Assembly (NCBI RefSeq): GCF_001905345.1 | Contig: NZ_LFBV01000006.1 | Coordinates: 434,001-498,000, forward strand | DNA length: 64,000 nucleotides | Direction: 5' to 3' | From: Streptomyces uncialis | GTDB lineage: Bacteria; Actinomycetota; Actinomycetes; Streptomycetales; Streptomycetaceae | The notes under the pieces: model-generated | Seen by the model: the letters and a program-made list of their open reading frames with translations, nothing else | Told to the model about the DNA's origin: nothing | Database searches by the model: none | In this document: in pieces, positions 55,113 through 63,277 of the stretch | How positions within the stretch are numbered: position 1 is the stretch's first letter | How the letters are laid out: every line of letters begins with the position of its first letter | Made by a program: the position numbers and the translations under genes

Positions 55113-55898
55113 GTGCCGCGCATGCTCGACGTCAGCGACGACGTACGCGCCGAGATCGGCGACGCAGAAGCCGACCGGCTGCTCGCCGGAGAGAACGACC
55201 CGGGCAGTTACGACTGCACGTCCTGCCGCACCCCGGGCGACTCGGAACAGGAACGCACCAGCACCGTCCTGTTCATCGGCGAGGAGACCGCCGTCCTCGC
55301 CTTCGCCCATGCCACCTGCCTGCCCTCACAGATCGTCAAGGTCAGCGAGGAGCAGCTCCAGGGGGCCGTCCGTTCCATCACCGGGGAGGGCGACGGGGCC
55401 GGGCCCGGCGACACCGGACCCGAGCAGGCCGTCCTGGGCATCACCAGCGGTCTGGTCCTCATCGAGGGCGAACTGCACCCGGCACTGGTCGTCGAACCCA
55501 CCGCGCCCATCGCGCGGGCCGGTACCACCGGGGAGAACGGCGACGAGTTCCTGGCCCTGCTGGTCGAGCAGGGCTTCCATCCCGCGTCGGGTGTGGACTC
55601 GGTACCGCCGGTGCTGCACGGCTGGTCGGTGCTGCTGGCCATGGGCCAGTTGCACGCCGTGCTCCAGCCGGGCCCGACCGGCGGCCAGCCCGTCGCCTGG
55701 TGGCAGGCCCACCGGCCGCTCCAGGTCACCGAGGGCTGGCGGGCCGCGGCGAACAAGCTCCAGCAGGTACTGGTGTTCGCCGCGCCGGTGGGCGCCATCG
55801 GCCGCCAGCCGCGTGAGGACCTGCTGCGGGACGCCCTCGACAAGGCAGCCGTCAACGGCGCCCTCGTCGGCTGCGCGATGCCCCTCGCGGGCACCTGA
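55113..55898 (+). CDS. Conserved Streptomyces hypothetical protein
   Basis: A 261-residue acidic soluble protein. It begins MPRMLDVSDDVRAEIGDAEADRLLAG and has a CTSCRTPGD motif at about 35-43, followed by a single later Cys pattern (HATCLPSQIV). The rest alternates strands and helices (LALLVEQGFHP, WSVLLAMGQLHAVL, GWRAAANKLQQVLVFA). The CxxC might bind a metal. I know no function; similar proteins of this length are widespread in Streptomyces. The GTG has GAGGAG five bases upstream. Confidence 0.7.
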   Translation: MPRMLDVSDDVRAEIGDAEADRLLAGENDPGSYDCTSCRTPGDSEQERTSTVLFIGEETAVLAFAHATCLPSQIVKVSEEQLQGAVRSITGEGDGAGPGDTGPEQAVLGITSGLVLIEGELHPALVVEPTAPIARAGTTGENGDEFLALLVEQGFHPASGVDSVPPVLHGWSVLLAMGQLHAVLQPGPTGGQPVAWWQAHRPLQVTEGWRAAANKLQQVLVFAAPVGAIGRQPREDLLRDALDKAAVNGALVGCAMPLAGT

Positions 55899-55987
55899 GC
55901 CGGAGCCCCGCGGGACCGTGCGCGACGGCGGGTGCGTGACGGCCGTACGCACCGCGGTCCCGCACGGCCGTCACGCTCGGCCGGTCC

Positions 55988-56065
55988 GGACCGCCGGAGC
56001 GGGCTGCCGGCCCGGACCGCCGGAGCAGGCTGCCGGGCCGGACCGCCGGAGCAGGCTGCCGGGCC
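55988..56065. repeat. Three tandem 26-bp repeats
   Basis: The unit GGACCGCCGGAGCRGGCTGC plus six bases repeats at 55988, 56014 and 56040, with a fourth partial copy. A 26-bp period is not a multiple of three, so it is noncoding. Confidence 0.9.
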
Positions 56066-56155
56066 GGACCGGGCCCCGCCGGGTACGTCCGCCGCGGTCG
56101 GCGAAATGGTGCGCGATGGCCGCATCCGTCCGGGCCCGGGGTCGTTTGGCAGTTC

Positions 56156-56743
56156 GTGCACACCTACGACCCCACCCGCCGCCCGCCGCAGCAGAGCCCC
56201 ATCCCGTCCATGCGCCCCGCGCATGAACAGGCGGGCGGTGTATCGGCCACGCCGATCTACGACGCGCTGTACGCGGAGTACCGCCGGTTGTTCCGGACCC
56301 TGCCCGGTGACCGCCACGGCGAGGAGGGGATGGGGTTCACCGCGTTCGGCACCGGCCCCCACGGCTCGTTCCCCGATCTCCGCTACGGCATGTCGTACGG
56401 CGGCACGCCCTCGGGGATGACCGGCGGGCTGTCGTCCGTCGGCTACGGCATGACCCAGCACGGCACGATGTACCAGCCGGAGCTGCGGCACGGCCCCGGC
56501 TACGACCCCGGTCCCGGACCGCGCTACGACGCCCGGCCGGACCATCAGCGGTCCGAGCACCACCGGCCGGAGCAGCACCGGCCCGAGCAGCAACAGCGCC
56601 ATGGTCAGAACGGGGGGCCGGGCCAGGGACAGGGTCAGGGCCCGGCGCCGCAGGCCCATCCCACCGGGATGGTTCCCGTGTGGCAGGGCGGGCGCGGCTC
56701 GCATCTGCCGGCCCTGCCGCCCGCCCCGCGCCGGGAGTCCTGA
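56156..56743 (+). CDS. Hypothetical Gly/Gln/His-rich protein (DUF6643-like start)
   Basis: A 195-residue hydrophilic protein. The one conserved-looking part is TPIYDALYAEYRRLFRTLPGDR (about 32-53), similar in plan to Streptomyces DUF6643 proteins. The remainder is low complexity: a Gly/Tyr/Met stretch (GYGMTQHGTMYQPELRHGPGY), then His/Gln/Arg-rich HHRPEQHRPEQQQRH and a GQGQGQG run. No signal peptide or membrane segment is present. The GTG at 56156 lacks an obvious ribosome site, so the start is uncertain. It is convergent with der. Confidence 0.55.
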   Translation: MHTYDPTRRPPQQSPIPSMRPAHEQAGGVSATPIYDALYAEYRRLFRTLPGDRHGEEGMGFTAFGTGPHGSFPDLRYGMSYGGTPSGMTGGLSSVGYGMTQHGTMYQPELRHGPGYDPGPGPRYDARPDHQRSEHHRPEQHRPEQQQRHGQNGGPGQGQGQGPAPQAHPTGMVPVWQGGRGSHLPALPPAPRRES

Positions 56744-56751
56744 CCCGGGTC

Positions 56752-56781
56752 CGGGCGGGCGGGGCCGCCCCGGCCCGCCCG
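56752..56781. terminator. Terminator between the hypothetical gene and der
   Basis: Arms CGGGCGGGC and GCCCGCCCG pair, with further inner GC pairing. It lies between two convergent genes. Confidence 0.7.
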
Positions 56782-56795
56782 ACCGCTTCTTCCCG

Positions 56796-58271
56796 CTACT
56801 TCTTCCGGCCGCGCTTCTCGCGCACCCGCACGGAGATGTGGATCGGGGTGCCCTCGAAGCTGAACTCCTCCCGCAGCCTGCGCTCCACGAAGCGGCGGTA
56901 GCCGTGCTCGATGAAGCCGGAGGCGAAGAGCACGAACCGCGGGGGCTTGGTCCCCGCCTGCGTCCCGAACAGGATGCGGGGCTGCTTGCCGCCGCGGATC
57001 GGGTGCGGGTGGGCGGCGACCAGTTCACCGAGGAAGGCGTTCAGCCGGCCCGTGGGCACCCGGGTCTCCCAGCCCGCGAGGGCCGCCTCGACCGCCGGGA
57101 CGAGCTTCTCCATATGCCGTCCGGTGCGCGCGGAGACATTCACCCGCGGGGCCCAGGCGACCTGCGCGAGCTCGGTGTCGATCTCCCGTTCCAGGTAGTA
57201 GCGCCGCTCCTCGTCCAGCGTGTCCCACTTGTTGTAGGCGAGGACGATCGCGCGCCCGGCCTCGACGGCCATGGTGACGATGCGCTGGTCCTGGATGCTG
57301 ATGCTCTCGGACGCGTCGATGAGGATCACCGCGACCTCGGCCTTCTCGACCGCGGCGGCGGTGCGCAGGGAGGCGTAGTAGTCGGCGCCCTGCTGGAGGT
57401 GGACCCGCTTGCGGATACCGGCGGTGTCCACGAACTTCCAGGTCTTGCCGCCGAGCTCGATGATCTCGTCGACCGGGTCCCGGGTGGTGCCCGCGATCTC
57501 GTTGACGACGACCCGCTCCTCGTTCGCCACCTTGTTCAGCAGCGACGACTTGCCGACGTTCGGGCGGCCGATCAGCGCGATCCTGCGGGGCCCGCCGATC
57601 GCGGTGCCGAAGGTCTGCGCGGGCGCCTCGGGCAGCGCGTCCAGCACGGCGTCGAGCATGTCGCCCGTACCCCGGCCGTGGAGCGCGGACACCGGGTGCG
57701 GCTCGCCGAGCCCCAGCGACCACAGCGCTGCGGCGTCGGCCTCGGCACTCGGCCCGTCGACCTTGTTGGCGCACAGGACGACCGGCTTGCCCGCCTTGCG
57801 CAGCAGCCGGACGACGGCCTCGTCGGTGTCGGTGGCGCCGACCGTGGCGTCCACGACGAAGACGACCGCGTCGGCCGCCTCGATCGCGAATTCCGCCTGC
57901 GCGGCCACGGAGGCGTCGATACCGAGGACGTCCTGCTCCCAGCCGCCGGTGTCGACCAGCTTGAAGCGGCGGCCGGCCCATTCGGCCTCATAGGTCACCC
58001 GGTCGCGGGTCACCCCGGGGCGGTCCTCGACGACGGCCTCACGGCGGCCGATGATCCTGTTCACCAGGGTCGACTTGCCGACATTGGGGCGGCCGACGAC
58101 GGCGAGGACGGGCAGCGGACCGTGTCCGGCCTCGTCGATCGCGCCCTCGACATCCTCGGGGTCGAAGCCCTCGACGGCGGCGAGCTCCATGAACTCCGCG
58201 TACTCGGCGTCGCCGAGCGCCCCGTGGTCGTGCCCGTCGCCCGCGCCCTCGGAGGGAATGTGCTCGTTCAT
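56796..58271 (-). CDS. der: Ribosome biogenesis GTPase Der (EngA)
   Basis: A 491-residue protein with two GTPase domains in tandem. The first P-loop is GRPNVGKST at 60-68 with DTGG at 107-110 and NKVD at 169-172. The second P-loop is GRPNVGKSS at 235-243 with DTAG at 282-285 and NKWD later. The C-terminal KH-like domain ends in RVREKRGRKK. A 50-residue acidic N-terminal extension is the usual actinobacterial addition. Der assembles the 50S subunit. The ATG at 58271 has GAGGTACGGACTTC upstream. It is last in the cmk-plsC-der series. Confidence 0.96.
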   Translation of the reverse strand: MNEHIPSEGAGDGHDHGALGDAEYAEFMELAAVEGFDPEDVEGAIDEAGHGPLPVLAVVGRPNVGKSTLVNRIIGRREAVVEDRPGVTRDRVTYEAEWAGRRFKLVDTGGWEQDVLGIDASVAAQAEFAIEAADAVVFVVDATVGATDTDEAVVRLLRKAGKPVVLCANKVDGPSAEADAAALWSLGLGEPHPVSALHGRGTGDMLDAVLDALPEAPAQTFGTAIGGPRRIALIGRPNVGKSSLLNKVANEERVVVNEIAGTTRDPVDEIIELGGKTWKFVDTAGIRKRVHLQQGADYYASLRTAAAVEKAEVAVILIDASESISIQDQRIVTMAVEAGRAIVLAYNKWDTLDEERRYYLEREIDTELAQVAWAPRVNVSARTGRHMEKLVPAVEAALAGWETRVPTGRLNAFLGELVAAHPHPIRGGKQPRILFGTQAGTKPPRFVLFASGFIEHGYRRFVERRLREEFSFEGTPIHISVRVREKRGRKK

Positions 58272-58344
58272 GAAGTCCGTACCTCGTTCATCGTGGTGAT
58301 CGGTGGACCGGCCCGTTCCGGGAGATCCACTACTCAAGTGTCGC

Positions 58345-59001
58345 CTAGCGGCCGGTGAGCCGCCTGGCGTTTTCCAGGTGGGTGGTCAGGTGCTCCTGGA
58401 TGCGGACCGTCGCCTCGTCGAGCGCCGTGCGGGTCCGCCGTCCACTGCCGTCGCCCGCCTGGAACGGGTCCCCGAACACCAGGTCGACCCGGCTGCGCAG
58501 CGGGGGCACCGCCCGTATCAGTCTGCTGCGGCGCTCCGTGCTGCCGAGCACCGCGACCGGGACGATCGCGGCACCGCTGCGGACCGCGAAGTACGCGAGC
58601 CCCGCGCGCAGCGACGCGAAGTCGCCCTCGCCCCGGGTGCCCTCCGGGAAGATCCCGAGGGCGCCGCCCTGTTCCAGCACCCCGAGGGCCCGGGTGATCG
58701 CGGACCGGTCGGCGATGGAGCGGTCCACCTTGAGCTGGCCGATGCGCTCCAGGAAGGGGCCGAGCGGGCCGATGAACGCTTCCTTCTTGATCAGGAAGTG
58801 CACGGGCCGGGGCGCGGTGCCCATGAGCATCGGACCGTCGATGTTGTGCGAGTGGTTGACCGCGAAGATCACGGGACCGCCGACGGGCACCTTCCAGGCG
58901 CCGAGCACCCTCGGGTTCCACAGCCCGTACATCAGGCCGACCCCGATCCGGCGGCCGAGATCGGCGCTCCGCGTCGAGGGGACCTGGACCCCGGGCGTCA
59001 C
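58345..59001 (-). CDS. PlsC-family 1-acylglycerol-3-phosphate O-acyltransferase
   Basis: A 218-residue acyltransferase. The catalytic HX4D motif is at His50-Asp55 (NHSHNID), and the substrate motif FPEGTR is at 117-122. The N-terminal helix could bind the membrane. It should acylate lysophosphatidate or a related lipid. The GTG start overlaps the cmk stop (GTGA), so it is translated with cmk, and der follows 73 bases later. The cmk-plsC-der order is typical of actinobacteria. Confidence 0.9.
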   Translation of the reverse strand: MTPGVQVPSTRSADLGRRIGVGLMYGLWNPRVLGAWKVPVGGPVIFAVNHSHNIDGPMLMGTAPRPVHFLIKKEAFIGPLGPFLERIGQLKVDRSIADRSAITRALGVLEQGGALGIFPEGTRGEGDFASLRAGLAYFAVRSGAAIVPVAVLGSTERRSRLIRAVPPLRSRVDLVFGDPFQAGDGSGRRTRTALDEATVRIQEHLTTHLENARRLTGR

Positions 59002-59717
59002 CGTGCGGCCCGCTTGCCCTCGACGAGGGTCTTCCCCTCGCGCCTCTCCTCGACCAGGGTGACGACGCACTCGATGACCTGCTGGAGGGTGAGGTCGGTG
59101 GTGTCGACCTCGACCGCGTCGCCGGCCTTGGCGAGCGGGGACGTCTTCCGGCTGGAGTCCGCCGCGTCCCGCTTGACCAGGGCCTCCTGGGTGGCCTTCA
59201 CATCGGCGCCGTTCAGCTCCCCGCTGCGGCGGGCGGCGCGGGCCTCCGGGGAGGCGGTGAGGAAGATCTTGAGATCGGCGTCGGGCAGGACGGTCGTACC
59301 GATGTCCCGGCCCTCCACCACGATGCCGCCCTCGGCGGCGCGGGCGATGGTGCGCTGGAGCTCGGTGATCCGGGTGCGCACCTCGGGCACCGCGCTGACC
59401 GCGCTGACCTTCGCCGTGACCTCCTGGGTACGGATCGGCCCGGCGACATCCGTGCCGTCGACGCTGATCGTCGGGGCGGCCGGGTCGGTACCGGACACGA
59501 TCTCCGGCTGCCCGGCCACGGCGGCGATCGCCGCGGGGTCCGTGATGTCGACGCCGTGGTGCACCATCCACCAGGTGATCGCCCGGTACTGGGCACCGGT
59601 GTCCAGGTAGCGGAGCCCGAGCTGGGCGGCGACGGCCTTGGAGGTGCTGGACTTGCCCGTGCCGGACGGACCGTCGATCGCGACGATGACTGCGGGGCTT
59701 CCGGCGACGGTTTCCAC
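58998..59717 (-). CDS. cmk: Cytidylate kinase
   Basis: A 239-residue nucleoside monophosphate kinase. The P-loop is GPSGTGKSS at 16-24. The other family segments are YLDTGAQYRAITW, GRDIGTTVLPDADLKIFLTAS with the CMP-binding aspartate, and RDAADSSRKTSPL, the lid-type motif. It makes CDP and dCDP. The GTG at 59717 has GGAAGG six to eight bases upstream. The gene lies about 200 bp downstream of tyrA and overlaps plsC. Confidence 0.95.
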   Translation of the reverse strand: METVAGSPAVIVAIDGPSGTGKSSTSKAVAAQLGLRYLDTGAQYRAITWWMVHHGVDITDPAAIAAVAGQPEIVSGTDPAAPTISVDGTDVAGPIRTQEVTAKVSAVSAVPEVRTRITELQRTIARAAEGGIVVEGRDIGTTVLPDADLKIFLTASPEARAARRSGELNGADVKATQEALVKRDAADSSRKTSPLAKAGDAVEVDTTDLTLQQVIECVVTLVEERREGKTLVEGKRAAR

Positions 59718-59918
59718 GGGGCACCTTCCAGGTGTGGAGCGGGGTGGGTGGGCCGATCGTCGGCCTCGCACAAGGTTACTGGTTCCGGCGGGGACGCCTT
59801 GACCGCTCACCCCGGGGACGGCCACGCCCGCCCCGGCCCCGCCGCGCCGGACCCGCCCGCCCCCGCCGCGCCGGGTCACCCGTACCCGGTGCCGGGTCAC
59901 CCGAGGCGGGACGCGGGG

Positions 59919-61004
59919 TCACTGGCGCAGGGACCAGCCGCGCTCGCGCAGGGCCACGATGAGGGCGGGCATCGCGGCGGGGACGACCATCAGCTGGACC
60001 AGGCCCTCCTGGCGCCCGGTGGCGTGCTCGATCCGGACGTCCTCGATGTTCACCCCGGCCCGGTCGGCGTCCGCGAAGATCCGGGCGAGCTGGCCCGGCT
60101 CGTCCCCGATCAGCACGACGACGCTCTCGTACGACGCGGGGGCCGACCCGTGCTTGCCGGGCACCCGGGACTGCCCGGCGTTGCCCCGGCGCAGCACACC
60201 CTCGACCGCGAGCCCGCCACCGAGCCGCTTCTCCTGGTCCGACGACTGGAGCGCCCGCAGCGCCCGTACCGTGTCGTCGAGATCGGCGGCCACCTCCGAG
60301 AGCAGATCCGCGACGGGGCCGGGGTTGGCGGCCAGGATGTCCATCCACATCCGGGGCTCGGACGCGGCGATCCGGGTCACATCGCGGATGCCCTGGCCGC
60401 TGAGCCGTACCGCGGACTCCTCCGCGTGCTCCAGCCGCGCGGCCACCAGGCTGGCCAGCAGATGCGGCATGTGCGACACCAGCGCGACCGCCCGGTCATG
60501 GGCGTCCGCGTCCATCACGACGGGCACCGCGCGGCACAGCGAGACCAGTTCCAGCGCGACGTTCAGCACCTCGGTGTCGGTGTCCCGGGTGGGGGTGAGC
60601 ACCCAGGGGCGCCCCTCGAAGAGGTTGTCGGTGGCGGCGAGCGGCCCCGACTTCTCCCGCCCGGACATGGGGTGCGTGCCGATGTACGCGGAGAGGTCGA
60701 CCCCGAGGGCCTCCAGCTCGCGCCGGGGCCCGCCCTTCACGCTGGCGACGTCGAGCGCGGCCCGCGCGGCCCCGTCGCGCAGCACGCCCGCGAGGGTCGC
60801 GGCCACGTGCGCGGGCGGGACGGCGACGATCGCGAGGTCCACCGGCCCGGCGGGCGGGTCGTCGGTGCCCGCGCCGAGCGCGGCGGCGGTACGCGCCTGC
60901 TGCGGGTCGTGGTCCATGAGGTGGACGGTGACGCCCCGGCCCGCGAGGGCGAGGGCGATGGAGGTACCGATCAGACCGGTACCGATGACAAGGGCGGTTC
61001 TCAC
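59919..61004 (-). CDS. tyrA: Prephenate dehydrogenase with C-terminal ACT domain
   Basis: A 361-residue protein. The NAD-binding motif GTGLIG is at 8-13. The catalytic-histidine region GTHPMSGREKSG has His111, which is the tyrosine-pathway residue. Conserved DNLFEGRPWVLTPT and VSHMPHLLASLVA follow. Residues about 285-361 are an ACT domain (VVVLIGDEPGQLARIFADADRAGVNIEDVRI) that should sense tyrosine. The GTG overlaps the stop of the chorismate mutase gene, so two successive steps of tyrosine synthesis are translationally coupled. Confidence 0.94.
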   Translation of the reverse strand: MRTALVIGTGLIGTSIALALAGRGVTVHLMDHDPQQARTAAALGAGTDDPPAGPVDLAIVAVPPAHVAATLAGVLRDGAARAALDVASVKGGPRRELEALGVDLSAYIGTHPMSGREKSGPLAATDNLFEGRPWVLTPTRDTDTEVLNVALELVSLCRAVPVVMDADAHDRAVALVSHMPHLLASLVAARLEHAEESAVRLSGQGIRDVTRIAASEPRMWMDILAANPGPVADLLSEVAADLDDTVRALRALQSSDQEKRLGGGLAVEGVLRRGNAGQSRVPGKHGSAPASYESVVVLIGDEPGQLARIFADADRAGVNIEDVRIEHATGRQEGLVQLMVVPAAMPALIVALRERGWSLRQ

Positions 61005-61363
61005 TGGGCGATGTCCTTGCGCAGGGCAGCGGTGGCGCCCAGGTAGACGTGGGCGATGTCGGGGCGGGCCAGGTCGGACTCGATGTGGGCGAGGACACGG
61101 ACGACCCGGGGCATCGCCCCGGTGACGTCGAGTTCCTGGGCGCAGATCAACGGGACGTCGAGGATGCCGATGCCCCGCGCGGCGGCCGCGGGGAAGTCGC
61201 TGTGCAGATCGGGGGTGGCCGTGAACCAGACGCTGATCAGGTCGTCCGCGGTGAGGCGGTTGCGCTCCAGGATCGTCCCCAGCAGCTCACCGACCCGCTC
61301 GGCCATGTGCCCGGCCTCGTCGCGTTCCAGTTGGACCGCTCCGCGGACCGCTCGTACCGCCAC
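61001..61363 (-). CDS. aroH: Chorismate mutase, AroH class
   Basis: A 120-residue monofunctional chorismate mutase of the AroH fold: VRAVRGAVQLERDEA at the N-terminus with the active-site Arg, WFTATPDLHSDFPAAAARGIG, and VPLICAQELDVTGAMPRVVRVLAHI. It makes prephenate for the overlapping tyrA product. The GTG at 61363 has AAGGAG eight bases upstream; the GTG two codons earlier is too close to it. The pair makes a short aroH-tyrA operon. Confidence 0.94.
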   Translation of the reverse strand: MAVRAVRGAVQLERDEAGHMAERVGELLGTILERNRLTADDLISVWFTATPDLHSDFPAAAARGIGILDVPLICAQELDVTGAMPRVVRVLAHIESDLARPDIAHVYLGATAALRKDIAQ

Positions 61364-61783
61364 GCTCACCGCTCCTTGTCGTCCGTCCGGCGCTGATCGG
61401 GCCGTCGCCTGTGGTCAGGTGACCGGGCCGGGAGGCCCGGTGCCGGACCTGGGCCGGACCTGGGGCCCTGGATCGGCCCGGCGGGGCCCGCCGTATGCCG
61501 CAAGCCTAGCCAGGTGGGAGCGGGCCGGTTCGGGCGACCGGGTGCCGAGACGGGCACCCCCCCGGGTCCGGGTCGCGGGTCCGGTCGCGGCGGCCGGGTG
61601 GGAGCCCCGGTCGGCGCCCGGGGGCACAGCCGGTGGGGCACTGCCTGTGGGCCGGATCAGCCCGGTCGCATCAGAGCCGCCCGGTCACGGGCGCCTGGTC
61701 ACGGACGCCCGGTCACAGGCGCTAGGTGAGAGCCGCCGGATCAGAGCCGGTGGGTCACAGCCGGTGGGTCACCGCAGCCGGGG
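61364..61783. other. Intergenic, 420 bp, with degenerate short repeats
   Basis: From about 61676 to 61797 about eight degenerate copies of a 14-15-bp unit (GGTCACRGGCGCC and relatives) occur in tandem and touch the end of the next gene. The left part is G+C-rich without other structure. No gene is supported. Confidence 0.5.
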
Positions 61784-61797
61784 TCACAGCCGCTGGG
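61676..61797. repeat. About eight degenerate 14-15-bp tandem repeats
   Basis: Copies include CGGTCACGGGCGCCT, GGTCACGGACGCCC, GGTCACAGGCGC, GGTCACAGCCGGTG (twice) and GGTCACAGCCGCTG. The array ends inside the last codons of the YidB-like gene. Confidence 0.75.
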
Positions 61798-62275
61798 TCC
61801 GGATCGCGTCCTCCAGGGAGCCCGACGGGACCTGTCCCTCGGGTGTGAGCTTGTCGACGGCCTGCGGCAGGGACTCGGCGATCCGGTCGGCGGCCTGGTC
61901 GGTGCTGACCCCGGTCTCGTCCGCGACCTTGCGGAGGGTGTCGTCGGGCAGGGCATCCTTGACCTGGGCGCCGCTCACCGGCTGGTTGTTCCCCGTCCCG
62001 ATCCAGGATCTCGCCTGATCGGCGAGGCCCGACTTCTGGAGCAGGTCGAGCAGACCACCCAGCGGATTGCCCCCGCCGCCCGCCGCCCCGCTCGGTGCCG
62101 CCTGTCCCGCCTGGCCCGCCTGGCCGGTTTGTCCCGCCTGGCCCGCCTGGCCGCCACTGCTGAGCGCGCCGAGCAGCGCGCCGAGGATCTTCCCGGCCCC
62201 ACCGGAGCCGCCCTGACCGCTCTGACCACCTCCGAGGAGTCCGCCGAGCAGGCTTCCCAGATCGTTTCCCGCCAT
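61784..62275 (-). CDS. YidB-like (DUF937) protein
   Basis: A 163-residue protein. The first 80 residues are glycine-rich with leucine pairs (LGSLLGGLLGGG) and a GQAGQTGQAGQAGQA repeat. Residues 80-163 form the YidB/DUF937 domain (GNQPVSGAQVKDALPDDTLRKVADETGVSTDQAADRIAESLPQAVDKLTPEGQVP). The family is widespread; its role is unknown. The ATG at 62275 has GGAAGG at about seven bases. It is divergent from a nucleotidyltransferase gene. Confidence 0.88.
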   Translation of the reverse strand: MAGNDLGSLLGGLLGGGQSGQGGSGGAGKILGALLGALSSGGQAGQAGQTGQAGQAGQAAPSGAAGGGGNPLGGLLDLLQKSGLADQARSWIGTGNNQPVSGAQVKDALPDDTLRKVADETGVSTDQAADRIAESLPQAVDKLTPEGQVPSGSLEDAIRTQRL

Positions 62276-62383
62276 GACCACGCCTTCCGAGAGGGGCCGG
62301 GCCACTGGACTGGGACACCGGCCGCGGACCCTGCCAATGTCACCCGATCCCTCCCGCTCCGCCACCTGGGGGAACGCACGCCG

Positions 62384-62389
62384 TAGCCT
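62384..62389 (+). promoter_or_regulatory. -10 box of a leaderless promoter for the nucleotidyltransferase gene
   Basis: TAGCCT ends seven bases before the ATG at 62397. The bases in between hold no ribosome site. Confidence 0.55.
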
Positions 62390-62396
62390 GTCCGGC

Positions 62397-63128
62397 ATGG
62401 CGCCCGAAGACCTGGTCCGCGACCACACGATCTACTCCTGTGTGATGGGCTCCCGCGCCTTCGGGCTGGCGACCGGGGCCAGCGACACGGACCGGCGCGG
62501 GGTGTTCCTCGCCCCGACCCCGCTGTTCTGGCGCTTCGAGAAGCCGCCCACCCATGTCGACGGACCCGCCGAGGAGCAGTTCAGCTGGGAGCTGGAACGC
62601 TTCTGCGAGCTGGCGCTGCGCGCCAATCCCAGCATCCTGGAGTGCCTGCACTCCCCGCTGGTAGAGCGGCTGGACGACACCGGACGCGAGCTGCTGTCCC
62701 TGCGGGACGCGTTCCTGTCCCGGCAGGTCCATGTGACGTTCACGGGGTACGCGCTGGGGCAGCGCGACAAGCTCATGGCGGATGTCCGGCGGCACGGTGA
62801 GCCGCGCTGGAAGCACGCGATGCATCTGCTGCGGCTGCTGAGCAGCTGCGAGGCCCTGCTGCGCACGGGCGCCCTCACCCTCGACGTGGGCGAGGACCGC
62901 GAGCCGCTGCTCGCGGTCCGGCGCGGCGAGGTGCCCTGGCCCGAGGTGGAGGCCCGGATGAACCGTCTGACGGCCCGGGCGGACGAGGCGCTGTCCCGCA
63001 GCCCGCTGCCCGAGGCGCCGGACCGCGCTCGGGTGGAGGACTTCCTGGTCCGGACCCGCGCCCGGTCCACCCGGTCCCCACGATCCGACGTCCCGGCGGG
63101 CAGCGAGGCAGCCGGTACAGCCGGTTAG
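62397..63128 (+). CDS. Nucleotidyltransferase-superfamily protein
   Basis: A 243-residue protein. The motif GSRAFGLATGASDTDRRGVF (about 18-37) is the GS-X10-DxD signature of the pol beta nucleotidyltransferase fold, and WELERFCELALRANPSILECLHSP follows as in predicted nucleotidyltransferases of the YcgL type. The C-terminus is helical and ends in a Pro/Ala/Thr tail. What it nucleotidylates is unknown; no HEPN/antitoxin partner is adjacent, so a toxin-antitoxin role is not supported. The message is probably leaderless. Confidence 0.85.
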   Translation: MAPEDLVRDHTIYSCVMGSRAFGLATGASDTDRRGVFLAPTPLFWRFEKPPTHVDGPAEEQFSWELERFCELALRANPSILECLHSPLVERLDDTGRELLSLRDAFLSRQVHVTFTGYALGQRDKLMADVRRHGEPRWKHAMHLLRLLSSCEALLRTGALTLDVGEDREPLLAVRRGEVPWPEVEARMNRLTARADEALSRSPLPEAPDRARVEDFLVRTRARSTRSPRSDVPAGSEAAGTAG

Positions 63129-63277
63129 CCGGGCGGCCCGGCCCGACGGCTTGGACGTACGGCGGTCCAGGTGGCTCGGGTGGCTCGGGTGGTGCGGCCG
63201 GTCCGGGTGGCGCGGGTGGCGCGACCCCCCGCCGCCCCCGCCCCGGCACGAACCGGCACGAACCGGCTACGGCCCAC
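63129..63277. repeat. Intergenic GGTGGCTCGG/GGTGGCGCGG repeats
   Basis: Between 63168 and 63225 a ten-base unit related to GGTGGCTCGG repeats several times. The remainder of the short gap has no gene. Confidence 0.6.

Noticed and set aside
62397..63128. Toxin-antitoxin nucleotidyltransferase pair
   Set aside because: There is no HEPN partner gene adjacent; the neighbour is a YidB-like protein on the other strand.
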